From: Chthoniobacter flavus
GTDB lineage: Bacteria > Verrucomicrobiota > Verrucomicrobiia > Chthoniobacterales > JACTMZ01
Direction: 5' to 3'
Length of the DNA stretch: 64,000 nt
Assembly (NCBI GenBank): GCA_945878135.1
Contig: CAMDUL010000010.1
Span: forward strand, 24,621-88,620
The notes beneath the pieces are model-generated. The model had not been told where the DNA came from. It saw only the letters and a program-made list of their open reading frames with translations, and did no database searches. Below, piece after piece: positions 9,601 to 16,983 of the stretch; position 1 is the stretch's first letter; every line of letters begins with the position of its first letter. A program made the translations under genes and the position numbers.

Positions 9601-9833
9601 TGACGGCCCTTACCGCGGGTTTGGCTCTTTTCCCGCTGCTCCTCGGGGCGGGTCAGCCGGGCAAAGAGATCCTCCATCCGGTCGCCGTCGTCATTTTCTG
9701 CGGACTTTTCACCAGCACGCTGCTCGATCTGGTCGTGCGCCCGCTCGTTTTCTGGCAATACGGACACCGCGCCGCGCAGCGGCTTGTGCCCCAGGCTTTC
9801 ACCGAACACCCAACCAACAACACACCATCATGA
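6687..9833 (+). CDS. czcA: Heavy-metal efflux RND transporter (CzcA-family)
   Basis: The 1048-residue protein has the RND layout: TM1 at the N-terminus, a large periplasmic loop with VFPDLNRPTVTIFTEAPGLA, TM2-6, a second loop, and TM7-12. The proton-relay helix carries GELVDDAIVDVENV (about residues 402-415), close to the heavy-metal-efflux subgroup. It exports divalent or monovalent metal ions from the cytoplasm or periplasm using proton motive force. It starts three bases after czcB and overlaps the final His-rich gene by four bases. Length is normal for the family. Confidence 0.9.
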   Translation: MFDRLIAFSVRNRLLVVVVAALLAAYGGHVLTRIPVDVFPDLNRPTVTIFTEAPGLAPDEVELQVTLPLETAVNGAAGVERVRSMSGIGLSLVFVEFGWDTDIYRARQIVGEKVAEVTPSLPREVRPFLGPVSSIMGQIMAIGLTSDNAAVKPMELRTLADWDLRRRLMGIPGVSQVTVMGGDVRQYQVLVDPVTLAANRISLHEVQTAIDESNVNSSGGFLPDAHSEMLIRNLARLETADDLAATVVKVLPDGSSILLGQIAEVREGAALNKRGDAGIDGIPGVILTVQKQPGVDTVLLTRKIEAELATIAASLPQGVRVHGDIFRQSNFIERAVHNVEEALRDGSLMVAVVLFIFLLNFRTTAITLTAIPLSLLVTFIVFKWAGLGINTMTLGGLAVAIGELVDDAIVDVENVFRRLRENRHAAQPRPVLDVVVSASREIRNSIVFATVLVVLVFLPLFALQGIEGRIFTPLAVAYIVSILASLLVSLTVTPALCALLLPRMKRMEHRGDGWLVRRIKALEARVLASCFAAPKRIYLAAGALFLAALATVPTLGREFLPEFNEGSITAFVVSAPGTSLEESNRISRIAEELLGGVPEAKTIARRTGRAEGDEHVMEVNTTEIEFELDPSDRSKAEILADIRGRLLTLPGVGVSVGQPISHRIDHLLSGVQAQIAIKIFGDDLEELRRLAGEVRDAVSGVPGMADVQIERVTLVPQVHVRFDRAKCAAYGLRPGEAAHYTSLALKGAAVTEVLEGQRSFDVVLRLTDEAREDLDAIRAIPIDTLNGEIVPLGLVAEVSEAMGPNMINRENAQRRIYVSANAAGRDLVSTVQDAQAAVADQVVFPEGYFVTYGGQFESEAGASRMILLLGTLSLAAMFLVLYLQFQSTALAAQVMLNIPLAFVGAVFGVKLFSGGVLSVASLVGFIALTGIAARNGIMMITHYLHLMREEGMPFDRAMILRGTQERIVPVLMTALTAGLALFPLLLGAGQPGKEILHPVAVVIFCGLFTSTLLDLVVRPLVFWQYGHRAAQRLVPQAFTEHPTNNTPS

Positions 9834-10246
9834 AATACCTCCTGCTCATCGCCACCATCGCCCTCGGATGCACCCAACCCCTGCATGCGGGGGAAGACCA
9901 CAACCACAGCCATGAACACATCACCATTCCGGCGACTCTGCCGGAGGTCCGCGCTGAAATCACGGCGCAGCAACAAAAGCTGGCCGCCTCCCTGACGGCA
10001 AAAGACGCCAAGACCGCCCACGCGGCCACCGACACGCTCTCCGCTTTGGTCCAAGCGGTGCCCGGCATGGCGGAAGGTTTGGATGAAGCCACCGTGCAGC
10101 GTCTCAAAGGGATGGCCAACAACGCGGCCAAGGCTTGGGGAAACGCCGCTCACGATGCCGAGCACGGCGATTACGACAAGGCCGGACGCGAAGCAACCAA
10201 AGCCGAAGCGGCCTACCGTCTGCTCGAAGCTCGGCTGGCGCCCTGA
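9830..10246 (+). CDS. Exported His-rich helical protein ending the metal-efflux operon
   Basis: The 138-residue protein has a signal peptide (LLLIATIALGCTQPLHAGE) followed by DHNHSHEHITIP and a long alpha-helical body rich in Ala, Glu and Lys. The body is amphipathic and could bundle. The GCT motif resembles a lipobox, so the protein may be a lipoprotein (Cys14). The His cluster suggests periplasmic metal binding. It overlaps czcA by ATGA and is the last gene before a bidirectional terminator, so it belongs to the operon. I do not recognise a named family. Confidence 0.65.
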   Translation: MKYLLLIATIALGCTQPLHAGEDHNHSHEHITIPATLPEVRAEITAQQQKLAASLTAKDAKTAHAATDTLSALVQAVPGMAEGLDEATVQRLKGMANNAAKAWGNAAHDAEHGDYDKAGREATKAEAAYRLLEARLAP

Positions 10247-10381
10247 CAAGCCGGGCTTGGCGCCGGTCCTCCCTCGGAAGGTCAACGAAGTCCCTTCTTC
10301 ACAGCGATCTGGGGTCTTCGGTCGGTAGCCCGCCGGTTCCTTGTCAAACGATCCAGCGATCTTACCGGGGAAAAAAGGGAA

Positions 10382-10414
10382 CCGTGCGCGCCGCCGCCAA
10401 GCGGGCGCGCACGG
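10382..10414. terminator. Bidirectional intrinsic terminator
   Basis: An 11-bp G+C stem (CCGTGCGCGCC/GGCGCGCACGG) has a T-rich run after it on the plus strand and an A-run before it, giving T6 on the minus strand. It can end the metal-efflux operon in one direction and the small heat shock gene in the other. Confidence 0.75.
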
Positions 10415-10443
10415 TCTGGTTTGGTTTGCGTTGCTAGTTGCGC

Positions 10444-10896
10444 CTAAGAAACGGGGACTTCGACGGCTTTGGTCTGGATCTCGGGAGCCTTGGGCAGATG
10501 GACGTGCAGGGTGCCGTCTTTGAACTCGGCTTTGACCTTGTCCGTCTTGGCCCCTTCGGGCAGGACGAAGGATCTTTCGAAGCTGCCGTAGGAACGCTCG
10601 ATCCGGTGGTAGCGGCGGTTTTTCTCCTCTTTCTCGAACTTGCGCTCGCCGGTGATGCGGATGGTGCCGTCCTCCACGGTGACATGGACGTCTTCCTTTT
10701 TCACCTCCGGCAGATCGGCTTTGATGGTGAACTCTTTGTCGTCCTCCGAGACGTCGACCAGCGGGCTCCATTCGGAGGCGCTGATCGTTTCCTCCCCGGT
10801 CCACGGAACGAGGGAACGGCCTCCGAAGAGGCGGTCGATGCGGTTTCGCATGGTGTCCATTTCGCGGACCGGATTCCAGGTGGTGAGTATGCTCAT
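10444..10896 (-). CDS. Small heat shock protein (Hsp20 / alpha-crystallin)
   Basis: The 150-residue protein starts MSILTTWNPVREMDTM, typical of bacterial class A Hsp20. An alpha-crystallin domain follows (WSPLVDVSEDDKEFTIKADL to EFKDGTLHVHLPKA), and a short extension contains a V-x-V motif (VEVPVS). It acts as an ATP-independent cytoplasmic holdase. The start at 10896 was chosen because the family begins at this Met; longer frames run into the repeat-rich intergenic region. Downstream is the bidirectional terminator. Confidence 0.9.
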   Translation of the reverse strand: MSILTTWNPVREMDTMRNRIDRLFGGRSLVPWTGEETISASEWSPLVDVSEDDKEFTIKADLPEVKKEDVHVTVEDGTIRITGERKFEKEEKNRRYHRIERSYGSFERSFVLPEGAKTDKVKAEFKDGTLHVHLPKAPEIQTKAVEVPVS

Positions 10897-11069
10897 GATG
10901 TTGTTTTTCCTTTTTCTGCGGTGATTTCGGTTGCCGTGCGCGGCATTCACCGCCGGTGCCGTGCGCGGGTCCGGTTTGACGTCTGAAGCGGCGCTCCGGG
11001 ATGTCCCAAGCAAAGCGCAGGGCGAGCGGCGTGCCCATGGGGTGTTCGACCCAAAGGAGGAAGACAGGC

Positions 11070-11165
11070 CACAGCCGAGCGCAGCGAGACGGCCGAGGCC
11101 TCAAGGCCGCAGGCAAATTGACGCGGATGAAAGGCGGGATAGGAAGCTTGGCCGGCTGATTGGCT
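11070..11165. repeat. GGCCACAG-type intergenic repeat (copy 1)
   Basis: It shares GACAGGCCACAGCCGA, GGCAAATTsACGCGGA and GCCGGCTGATTG blocks with 13107-13195. Between the first two blocks this copy carries an extra segment with a GGCC-rich hairpin. Confidence 0.6.
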
Positions 11166-11305
11166 TGCGGCCATCTAGGTCTTGATGCCTCCATGTCGAG
11201 CACGCTTCCCTACAGGGACCTTACTTAAGTGGTCATTGGGGCTGCTTTGAGGTGCACGGGGCTCTTGGTTCCGGTTTTTTTGAGGCGGTTTATCGCAATG
11301 CGATT

Positions 11306-11350
11306 GGAGTAGTCGTCGGGCGCCGTCCGTCGGTTATCGCTCACCCGGAA
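11306..11350. repeat. 45-base dispersed element (copy 1)
   Basis: It begins GGAGTAGTCGTCGG and ends GGTTATCGCTCACCCGGAA, and matches 13428-13472 at all but three positions. Both copies lie a few dozen bases after the 3' end of a minus-strand gene (PEBP here, LuxR there). The substitutions are not in codon register, so it is probably not coding. Confidence 0.65.
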
Positions 11351-11401
11351 AATTAGCCTCGGCTGTCTCGCAGACTCCGCTGTGGCTAAATTCCGACTTT
11401 C

Positions 11402-11842
11402 TTATTCCCGGGCGTAGCGACCGAGGAGTTCGGCGCGCTCGAGGATGTGGTCGCGCATGGCGTCCTCCAAGTCGGCGCGGAACGAACCGGCGCGGAGATC
11501 GAGGGTTCTGTCGAGGGCGTAGAGACGGAAGCAGTAGCGGTGGGTGCCGCGCGGGGGACTGGGACCGACGTATTTGGCCGTGCCGGCGTCATTGGTTCCG
11601 ACGACCGCGCCGCTCGGGACGGAATCCTCTTTGATCACGGTGGTGCCGGGCTGGATGTTCCAGACCGGCCAGTGAGTCCAAGTGCCCATCGGCGCATCGG
11701 GATCGTCGACGATGAGAACAAGGCTCTTGGCTTCGTCCGGGACGCCGCTGATTTTGAGGGGCGGGTTGACGTTTTTGCCGTCCGCGGTGAAGCGTTCAGG
11801 GATGGGACGGCGTTCGCTGAAGGCCGTGGTCGAGATTTTCAT
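11402..11842 (-). CDS. YbhB/YbcL family Raf-kinase-inhibitor-like protein (PEBP)
   Basis: The 146-residue protein has the phosphatidylethanolamine-binding fold signatures. FTADGKNVNPPLKISGVP is near the N-terminus, DDPDAPMGTWTHWPVWNI is the ligand-site motif, and GPSPPRGTHRYCFRLYAL is the central GP-x-P-P-x-G-x-HRY motif. Bacterial members are cytoplasmic or periplasmic proteins of uncertain role. The start at 11842 fits the family N-terminus. The same frame continues upstream for about 23 codons without a good leader. A tiny upstream frame beginning with KALLRKLLLLL hints at a frame-broken signal peptide. Confidence 0.85.
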   Translation of the reverse strand: MKISTTAFSERRPIPERFTADGKNVNPPLKISGVPDEAKSLVLIVDDPDAPMGTWTHWPVWNIQPGTTVIKEDSVPSGAVVGTNDAGTAKYVGPSPPRGTHRYCFRLYALDRTLDLRAGSFRADLEDAMRDHILERAELLGRYARE

Positions 11843-12240
11843 GCTGGTGAAGGGTTTTGCTTCCGCGGTGCCGGTGAAGAATGGGTGCAGCAGGCAAAGG
11901 CAGGGCGGCAATCACCTCGGGATCCATCGGGTCAGCATGCGGCGGCCGGGAGGCGGAAGAGGATCAGGGAGAAGAAGGAGGAGTTTTCGCAAGAGCGCTT
12001 TCATGCAGATGATTGTGGGATGTCCGGCCGTGGTGATCCATGGGGTGATCGACCCGGAGATTCGGAGAAAGGATCTTCGTGCCGACCGGCAAACGATCAT
12101 CTTCTTGCGTCTTTCCAAAATGAAGCAACTGGTCTCGCCGGAGGAGCGGCGGGCGGCTTGTTTTCGGCGGAGGCGGCGCGTGAAGGCCTTGCGGTCATCG
12201 CCCCATGGTTTGGGAGTCGCGGGAGACTCAGGATGGGGCC
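11843..12240. other. Region between PEBP and sigma-factor genes
   Basis: About 400 bases lie between the two divergent starts. On the minus strand a short frame (12004-11912) begins MKALLRKLLLLL, like the start of a signal peptide, but stops after 30 residues, before the PEBP start. It may be a small peptide or a frame-broken leader. Otherwise only divergent promoters are expected, and no strong -35/-10 pair was seen. Confidence 0.35.
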
Positions 12241-13101
12241 ATGGAAGAAAAGCAGATCGCGGCTTCCGGCGCGGCGGTGAATGCCTTCGGGCTCTACTTG
12301 CGGGAAATCGGAAGGGAAACCTTGCTCACGCCGGAGCAGGAGAAGGAATTGGCCGCGCGGATCAAGCGGGGGGACAAAGCGGCGCGGGAGCGGATGATCA
12401 CGGCGAACCTGCGCCTCGTGGTGAAACTGGCCACGGGCTATGCGAATCTCGGACTGCCGCTGCTCGACTTGATTTCGGAGGGTAACATCGGGTTGATGAA
12501 AGCGGTGGAGCGATTCGATCCGGCCAAGGGCGGGAAGCTGAGCACTTATGCCGCATGGTGGATCAAGCAATCGATCAAGCGAGCGCTGGCCAACCAGAGC
12601 AAAACAATCCGCGTGCCGGTGCACCAGATCGAGAAGATCGCCAAGATCCGGCGGCTGAACGAGCGACTGACCGCGGACCTGGGCCGCGAGCCGTCGGATG
12701 AGGAATTGGCCGACGAAGTCGGGCTGACGGCGGCGAAAGTGGCTGCGCTGAAGGGCAGTGCGATCAGTCCGGCGTCCCTTGACGCACCGGTCGGCCGGGA
12801 CGACGGGGAGACGCTTTTCGGCGAGATGATTTCGGACGAAAATGCGGAGGATCCGCGTGCAAAGCTGGAGGAAAAAGACGCGCTTGCCGGCCTCGGCAGC
12901 GTGCTCGAGGTGCTGACCCCGCGCGAGCGCGAGATCATGAAGCTTCGTTACGGCTTGGGAGGGGGCAGGCAGAAAACGCTGGAGCACATCGGCGCGAAGT
13001 TCGGGATCACGCGCGAGCGGATCCGGCAGATCCAGGTGGGGGCGTTGAGGAAGCTGCGGCGGGAGATGGGGCGGCAGCAAGCTGTGGCGGTGCCGTATTA
13101 G
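12241..13101 (+). CDS. RNA polymerase sigma-70 family factor (RpoD/SigA-like, short)
   Basis: The 286-residue protein lacks the acidic region 1.1. It contains region 1.2 (LYLREIGRETLLTPEQEKEL) and regions 2.1-2.4 with ANLRLVVKLATGY, DLISEGNIGLMKAVERFDP and FSTYA-like LSTYAAWWIKQSI. Region 3 includes VPVHQIEKIAKI, and region 4.2 has the helix-turn-helix TLEHIGAKFGITRERIRQIQ. It directs RNA polymerase to promoters. The compact length suggests a second, non-housekeeping group 2 sigma factor, though it could be the principal one. ATG at 12241 matches the start of conserved sequence. Confidence 0.9.
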   Translation: MEEKQIAASGAAVNAFGLYLREIGRETLLTPEQEKELAARIKRGDKAARERMITANLRLVVKLATGYANLGLPLLDLISEGNIGLMKAVERFDPAKGGKLSTYAAWWIKQSIKRALANQSKTIRVPVHQIEKIAKIRRLNERLTADLGREPSDEELADEVGLTAAKVAALKGSAISPASLDAPVGRDDGETLFGEMISDENAEDPRAKLEEKDALAGLGSVLEVLTPREREIMKLRYGLGGGRQKTLEHIGAKFGITRERIRQIQVGALRKLRREMGRQQAVAVPY

Positions 13102-13106
13102 GGGAA

Positions 13107-13195
13107 AGACAGGCCACAGCCGAAGGCAAATTCACGCGGACAAACGCGGATATCAGAGGATATGTTTGCGCCGGCTGATTGCCTCCCGACCAACT
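13107..13195. repeat. GGCCACAG-type intergenic repeat (copy 2)
   Basis: It has the same block order as 11070-11165 without the internal insertion, ending with ATATCAGAGGAT and GCCGGCTGATTGCC. It may be a divergent relative of the larger GGCCACGGAT cruciform elements at 56481 and 63037. Confidence 0.55.
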
Positions 13196-13210
13196 CGAGG
13201 TGTTTTTAGG

Positions 13211-13279
13211 CAGCGACGGTCATAGACCGCCGCTACAATTTTTCGTCGAGGTGTAGCGGCGCTCTATGAGCGTCGGTGC
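13211..13279. repeat. Inverted pair of TTGTAGCGGCG hairpin elements (copies 2 and 3)
   Basis: 13211-13238 reads CGACGGTCATAGACCGCCGCTACAA and 13252-13279 reads TGTAGCGGCGCTCTATGAGC onward. Each folds alone, and the two can also pair with each other, giving a larger cruciform downstream of the sigma-factor gene. Confidence 0.75.
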
Positions 13280-13427
13280 TTTTCCCCCTTGCCCGGATGA
13301 TAACCCCGGTTACTCCCGGAACACACCTGCCAATGTGCAGGTTCAGGGACTAAGGGCTATCTCGCAAAGCCTCGGTTCCGGTGCAAAAAGTCTGGTCCGC
13401 CGGAAGCAATGATTGCGTATGTCGCGT

Positions 13428-13472
13428 GGAGTAGTCGTCGGACGCCGTCTGTCGGTTATTGCTCACCCGGAA
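13428..13472. repeat. 45-base dispersed element (copy 2)
   Basis: It matches 11306-11350 with three substitutions. It ends 35 bases after the stop of the LuxR gene in that gene's reading direction, just beyond the terminator hairpin. Confidence 0.65.
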
Positions 13473-13480
13473 GAAATAAG

Positions 13481-13504
13481 CCCGGCTGGTGTCAGCCAGC
13501 CGGG
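13481..13504 (-). terminator. Intrinsic terminator-like hairpin after the LuxR regulator
   Basis: A 9-bp stem, CCCGGCTGG/CCAGCCGGG with loop TGTCAG, lies three bases beyond the luxR-type stop. On the minus strand it is followed by CTTATTTCTTCC, a weak U-rich tail. Confidence 0.65.
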
Positions 13505-13507
13505 CCG

Positions 13508-14188
13508 TCAGGCTCGCGCCATGGCGAATTGGGCGGGGGTCTCGACGAGGCCGGCGGCGATGGCGTGGCGGGTGAGACCGGCGGTGTCGTGGATGTGGAG
13601 TTTGTTCATCACGGATTGGCGGTGCTTCTCCACGGTCTTGATGCTGATGCCGAGTTTGTCGGCGGTCTGCTTGTTGGCGTTGCCCTCGGCGATGAGTTGG
13701 AGGACTTCGGTTTCGCGTTCGGTCAGGGTATCGGTCCGGCGGCGCTGCATCGTGGAGCTGCCCTCGTTCTTTTCGTATTGCGCGAGGCGCTTTTTCACCG
13801 CCGGGGAGAAGGCTTTCATGCCGCTGGCCACATCGCGGACGGCTTTGGCCAGGGTTTCGGCGGCGGAAGTCTTGGAGACGTATCCGTCGACCCCGGCCTC
13901 GAGGGCGTGCTGCATGAAGATGTCGTCCTCGTAGGCGGTGAGGATGAGGATGCGGGTGGCCGCGGACTTGCGGCGGATGTGGCGCGCGGCGTCGAGGCCG
14001 TTGAGATTGGGCATGGCGACGTCGAGGGTGACGACGTCGGGCTTGAGCTTGGCCGCTTTTTCCGCGCCTTCACGTCCGTCGGCGGCCTGGCCGACAACTT
14101 TGATGTCTTTGTGCCGTTCGAGGATGGTGACGAGCGCTTCGCGCATCATCTGGTGATCGTCAATGATGAGGACTGAGGTTGTTTTCAT
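13508..14188 (-). CDS. NarL/LuxR-family response regulator
   Basis: The 226-residue protein has a receiver domain (LIIDDHQMMREAL, phospho-acceptor Asp56 in VVTLDVAMPN, Lys in YVSKTSAAETL). A LuxR-type helix-turn-helix follows (LTERETEVLQLIAEGNANKQ to ISIKTVEKHRQSVMNKL). Phosphorylation by the adjacent histidine kinase should control DNA binding. The kinase gene ends 9 bases before this start, so they form a two-component pair. It is the last gene of a four-gene signalling operon. Confidence 0.92.
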   Translation of the reverse strand: MKTTSVLIIDDHQMMREALVTILERHKDIKVVGQAADGREGAEKAAKLKPDVVTLDVAMPNLNGLDAARHIRRKSAATRILILTAYEDDIFMQHALEAGVDGYVSKTSAAETLAKAVRDVASGMKAFSPAVKKRLAQYEKNEGSSTMQRRRTDTLTERETEVLQLIAEGNANKQTADKLGISIKTVEKHRQSVMNKLHIHDTAGLTRHAIAAGLVETPAQFAMARA

Positions 14189-14197
14189 ATTTGGAAT

Positions 14198-15652
14198 TCA
14201 GCTTCTCCGCGGGGAGGTTTTGCGGGGGGGGGGGGGCACTTTGACGCGGACGGTGGTGCCTTGGCCGGGTATGGCTTCGAGGTGAAATTGGCCGCCGAGC
14301 AATTCGGCGCGTTCGCGCATGCCGAGGAGACCGAGGTGACCGTCGGCTTGGGCCCGGGTGATGCGATCGGCGTCGAAGGAGCAGCCATCGTCGCCGATTT
14401 CGAGCATGACATGACCGTCATGGCGATGGAGCCGGATCCACGCGCGCCCTGCACCGGAGTGTTCCTCGATGTTCTGCAGGGCTTCCTGGGTGAGACGGAA
14501 AAGATGGGTCAGGCCATCGCCGGCCAGAAATTCGATGGCGACCGGTTGGAGATCGAGGTCGAGGGTCAGGCGGGTGCGTTCGCGGAAAGCCTCGGCGTGT
14601 TTCTCCAGCGCGGCGACCAGGCCGAAGTGGTCGAGAAGGGCCGGACGCATGTCGCGGGCGAGGGTGCGGACGTCGGCCAGCGCGCTTTTGAGTTGGTCGC
14701 GCAGATCGGTCAGCTCCTGCCGGAGCCAAGCGGGGATCTTTTCGTCTTTGGCCATGCTGATGCGGTTGGCGGCGGCGGCGATCACTTGCGCAATGTTGTC
14801 GTGGAGCTCGCGGCTGATGACTTGCTGCCGCTGCTCGCCGGATTCGATGAGGCGTTGGGCGAGGTGTTCCAGTTCGCGGATATGGACCGTGAGATCGGCC
14901 GGTTCCTGCGGTGTTCTCCGGCGTTCAAGGGCCAGCGGAACGTGGGATGCCCCGTTGCCGGAATTATGGTGCTCGCCGCCGGAGTTGCCGTCTCCACCGC
15001 CGGTAACATCGCGCCAGGTGTGATGGAGGTTGTCGCCGACTGGGACGGCACGGATGTCGAAGCGCCGCACCTTGCCATGGATCTCGTGCGGATAGCTGTA
15101 GTCTTGCAGGTTGAGGATTTCCCCGGTGGCGAGAATCCGGCAATACGTGTCGAAAAGCCCGGTCTCACGGGCATTGGGAAACAGTTCGAGAAGGCGGCGG
15201 CCGACGAGCAGTCCGCGCGGCAGTCCGTTGTAAGCGCAGGCGGCGTCGTTGGCTTCGGCGAAGATGAAGTCACAGACACGGCCCCGGGGATCGCGGAGGG
15301 CGCGGAGGATGACGCGCGGATCGAAATCCGAATCCAGCAAAGCGCGGAGCTGCGCCTCGTCTGCCGGGAAGACCCCGCCGTCTGGCGGCCGCCCGCCGTG
15401 CGGGGGAGCCAACAAGGTAGTTGCGGGTGCATCGCCCGCCACTTGCTTTACCACCGTTTTTTTTGCCTTCCGACGCGCGGAGTTCACGGCTTTGCCTTCC
15501 TTGGTGTGGCTGTTGGAATGGCTCAACTCGTGGTTGAGTTGGCTTTGAAAAGTAGGATCTTGATCATTGATTAACTTACGTCGCCTCCGCGGAATATCAA
15601 CTATGTATTCAGCAGGAGGCGATGGAGCCGGCGCCATGGTGGAGAAGCTCAT
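14198..15652 (-). CDS. PAS-containing sensor histidine kinase (HisKA_3 / LytS-NarX type)
   Basis: The 484-residue soluble kinase has a low-complexity, charged N-terminus (about 100 residues) and a PAS-like domain (VILRALRDPRGRVCDFIFAE to RRFDIRAVPVGDNLHHTWRD). A HisKA_3 dimerisation domain carries the phospho-acceptor His near residue 284 (SRELHDNIAQVI). The ATPase domain ends in LGLLGMRERAELLGGQ and GTTVRVKVP. No membrane segment is visible, so it senses a cytoplasmic signal. A run of 13 C residues (coding strand) near the 3' end encodes four prolines; slippage there would change the last residues. It follows the GGDEF gene after 5 bases. Confidence 0.88.
   Translation of the reverse strand: MSFSTMAPAPSPPAEYIVDIPRRRRKLINDQDPTFQSQLNHELSHSNSHTKEGKAVNSARRKAKKTVVKQVAGDAPATTLLAPPHGGRPPDGGVFPADEAQLRALLDSDFDPRVILRALRDPRGRVCDFIFAEANDAACAYNGLPRGLLVGRRLLELFPNARETGLFDTYCRILATGEILNLQDYSYPHEIHGKVRRFDIRAVPVGDNLHHTWRDVTGGGDGNSGGEHHNSGNGASHVPLALERRRTPQEPADLTVHIRELEHLAQRLIESGEQRQQVISRELHDNIAQVIAAAANRISMAKDEKIPAWLRQELTDLRDQLKSALADVRTLARDMRPALLDHFGLVAALEKHAEAFRERTRLTLDLDLQPVAIEFLAGDGLTHLFRLTQEALQNIEEHSGAGRAWIRLHRHDGHVMLEIGDDGCSFDADRITRAQADGHLGLLGMRERAELLGGQFHLEAIPGQGTTVRVKVPPPPRKTSPRRS
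14224..14236. repeat. 13-nt homopolymer (G13/C13) in the kinase gene
   Basis: Thirteen consecutive G on the plus strand (C13 in the coding sense) lie 27 bases before the kinase stop codon. Such tracts are prone to slipped-strand mispairing. Confidence 0.9.
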
Positions 15653-15657
15653 GATGC

Positions 15658-16983
15658 TCAACTTGTTGCGATGGTAGTTTGGCCGTTGAAAGGGACGACG
15701 CGGTTGCGTCCGCCTTGTTTGGCGAGATACATCGCGGAATCGGCGCGGGCGACAAGGGCATCGGCTGTTTCCTCCGGGTGCGCGATGGTGACGCCGATGC
15801 TGACGGTGGCCGTGACCGGTCCGGCCGGCGTGGCAATGGGTTGGGCGGCGGCGGCGCGGAGTTTTTCGGCAATGACGATGGCGTTGTCGATGTCCTGCAC
15901 GCCATGGAGGACGACGAGGAGTTCGTCGCCGCCGATGCGGGCGGCGAGGTCGTCGCTGGTGCGGAGGACGGAGCGCAACCGTTCGGCGGTGACGCGCAGG
16001 ACTTCGTCGCCGGCGGCGTGACCGTGGAGGTCGTTGATGTCCTTGAAACGGTCCAGATCGCAAAAGAGCACGGCGAGTTCGTGCCCGCTGCGCCGGGACT
16101 GGGCTCCGAGGGTTTCGATGCGGCTGAGCACTTCCTTGCGGTTGAGCAGTTCGGTGAGTTCGTCCGTGCGCGCGCGGTGCTCGAGTTGTTGCTCGACGGC
16201 GACCTGGGTATCGACAATGCGGCTGGTGGCGACAAAGCCTTCGGGGCGACCGTGGGTGTCGAGGTAGGGGCTGGCATGGGTCTCGATCCAGTGGTGCGTG
16301 CCGTCCTTGGCCGAGACGCGGTGGCGCCCGAGCACCGTATGCCCGGCATCGAGCCGTGCGATTTTCTCGGCGCAGAGAACGCGATCCTCCGGCTCGAGAA
16401 ATTCCTCGACCTTGCGTCCGACGCACTCGTCGATACTCCAGCCGAAGGTGGTCTGCACGGATGGCGAGATCCACATGATGGTGCCGTGGCGGACGCGGGC
16501 CACGACGTCGGAAGAGTTTTCGGCGAGCAAGCGGTAGCGTTCCTCGGAGGCGGCGAGGCGTTTGGCGGCGAGGTGGCGCTCGGTGACATCGCGCCAGGTC
16601 CAGACGAGCGAATCGTCAGTGCGGATGGCGCGGATGTCGAAGCGCCGCTCCTGGCCGTAGATTTCGAGGGAGAAGGCGAAGTTGTTGGCGACGAGGGGCT
16701 CGCCGGATTCGAGGGCGTCGCGGGCCATGGCCATCAGACAGCCGGCGTTGTCGGGCGGCAGGAATTCGAGCAGCCGGCGTCCGAGCATCGCTTCGCGTCC
16801 GAGCCCGTAGTATTCGGCGGCGGCTTGGTTGGCTTCGACGATGAGGAAGTCGGAAACCTTGCCCGTGTGGTCCCGGACCGGAGAGAGCAGAAGATGCGGA
16901 TCGAACAGGGCGTCGAGGATGGCGCGCGGGGAGAAGTCCGGCGGCGCGACGGAGGCTTCGGCGGCGGGAGCCATGAAAGTCAT
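15658..16983 (-). CDS. PAS-PAS-GGDEF diguanylate cyclase
   Basis: The 441-residue protein begins with a PAS domain closely similar to that of the next gene (ILDALFDPHLLLSPVRDHTG to RRFDIRAIRTDDSLVWTWRD). A second PAS follows (RYRLLAENSSDVVARVRHGT onward), then a GGDEF domain with IGGDELLVV near residue 351. GGDEL differs from the canonical motif only in the last, tolerated position, so c-di-GMP synthesis is likely. The residue aligned with the inhibitory-site arginine appears changed (TSDD), so product inhibition may be weak. Its start overlaps the upstream small gene by four bases. Confidence 0.88.
   Translation of the reverse strand: MTFMAPAAEASVAPPDFSPRAILDALFDPHLLLSPVRDHTGKVSDFLIVEANQAAAEYYGLGREAMLGRRLLEFLPPDNAGCLMAMARDALESGEPLVANNFAFSLEIYGQERRFDIRAIRTDDSLVWTWRDVTERHLAAKRLAASEERYRLLAENSSDVVARVRHGTIMWISPSVQTTFGWSIDECVGRKVEEFLEPEDRVLCAEKIARLDAGHTVLGRHRVSAKDGTHHWIETHASPYLDTHGRPEGFVATSRIVDTQVAVEQQLEHRARTDELTELLNRKEVLSRIETLGAQSRRSGHELAVLFCDLDRFKDINDLHGHAAGDEVLRVTAERLRSVLRTSDDLAARIGGDELLVVLHGVQDIDNAIVIAEKLRAAAAQPIATPAGPVTATVSIGVTIAHPEETADALVARADSAMYLAKQGGRNRVVPFNGQTTIATS

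Larger units (their letters stand above)
10897..11401. other. Gene-free region with repeat elements
   Basis: The 505 bases between the Hsp20 gene and the PEBP gene contain no credible coding frame. They hold a GGCCACAG-type element near 11070-11165, with an internal GGCCGAGGCCTCAAGGCC hairpin, and a 45-base element at 11306-11350 that recurs at 13428-13472. The presumptive hsp20 promoter must lie here, but no heat-shock (CIRCE) operator was recognised. Confidence 0.6.
13102..13507. other. Repeat-filled intergenic region
   Basis: The 406 bases between the sigma-factor gene and the LuxR gene hold no gene. In order they contain a GGCCACAG-type repeat (13107-13195), a pair of oppositely oriented TTGTAGCGGCG hairpins (13211-13279), a 45-base element (13428-13472) and a hairpin terminator (13481-13504). 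Confidence 0.7.

Noticed and set aside
14198..16474. One 758-codon protein spanning kinase and cyclase
   Set aside because: The upstream part is a shadow of the GGDEF gene in another frame; the kinase begins at ATG 15652.
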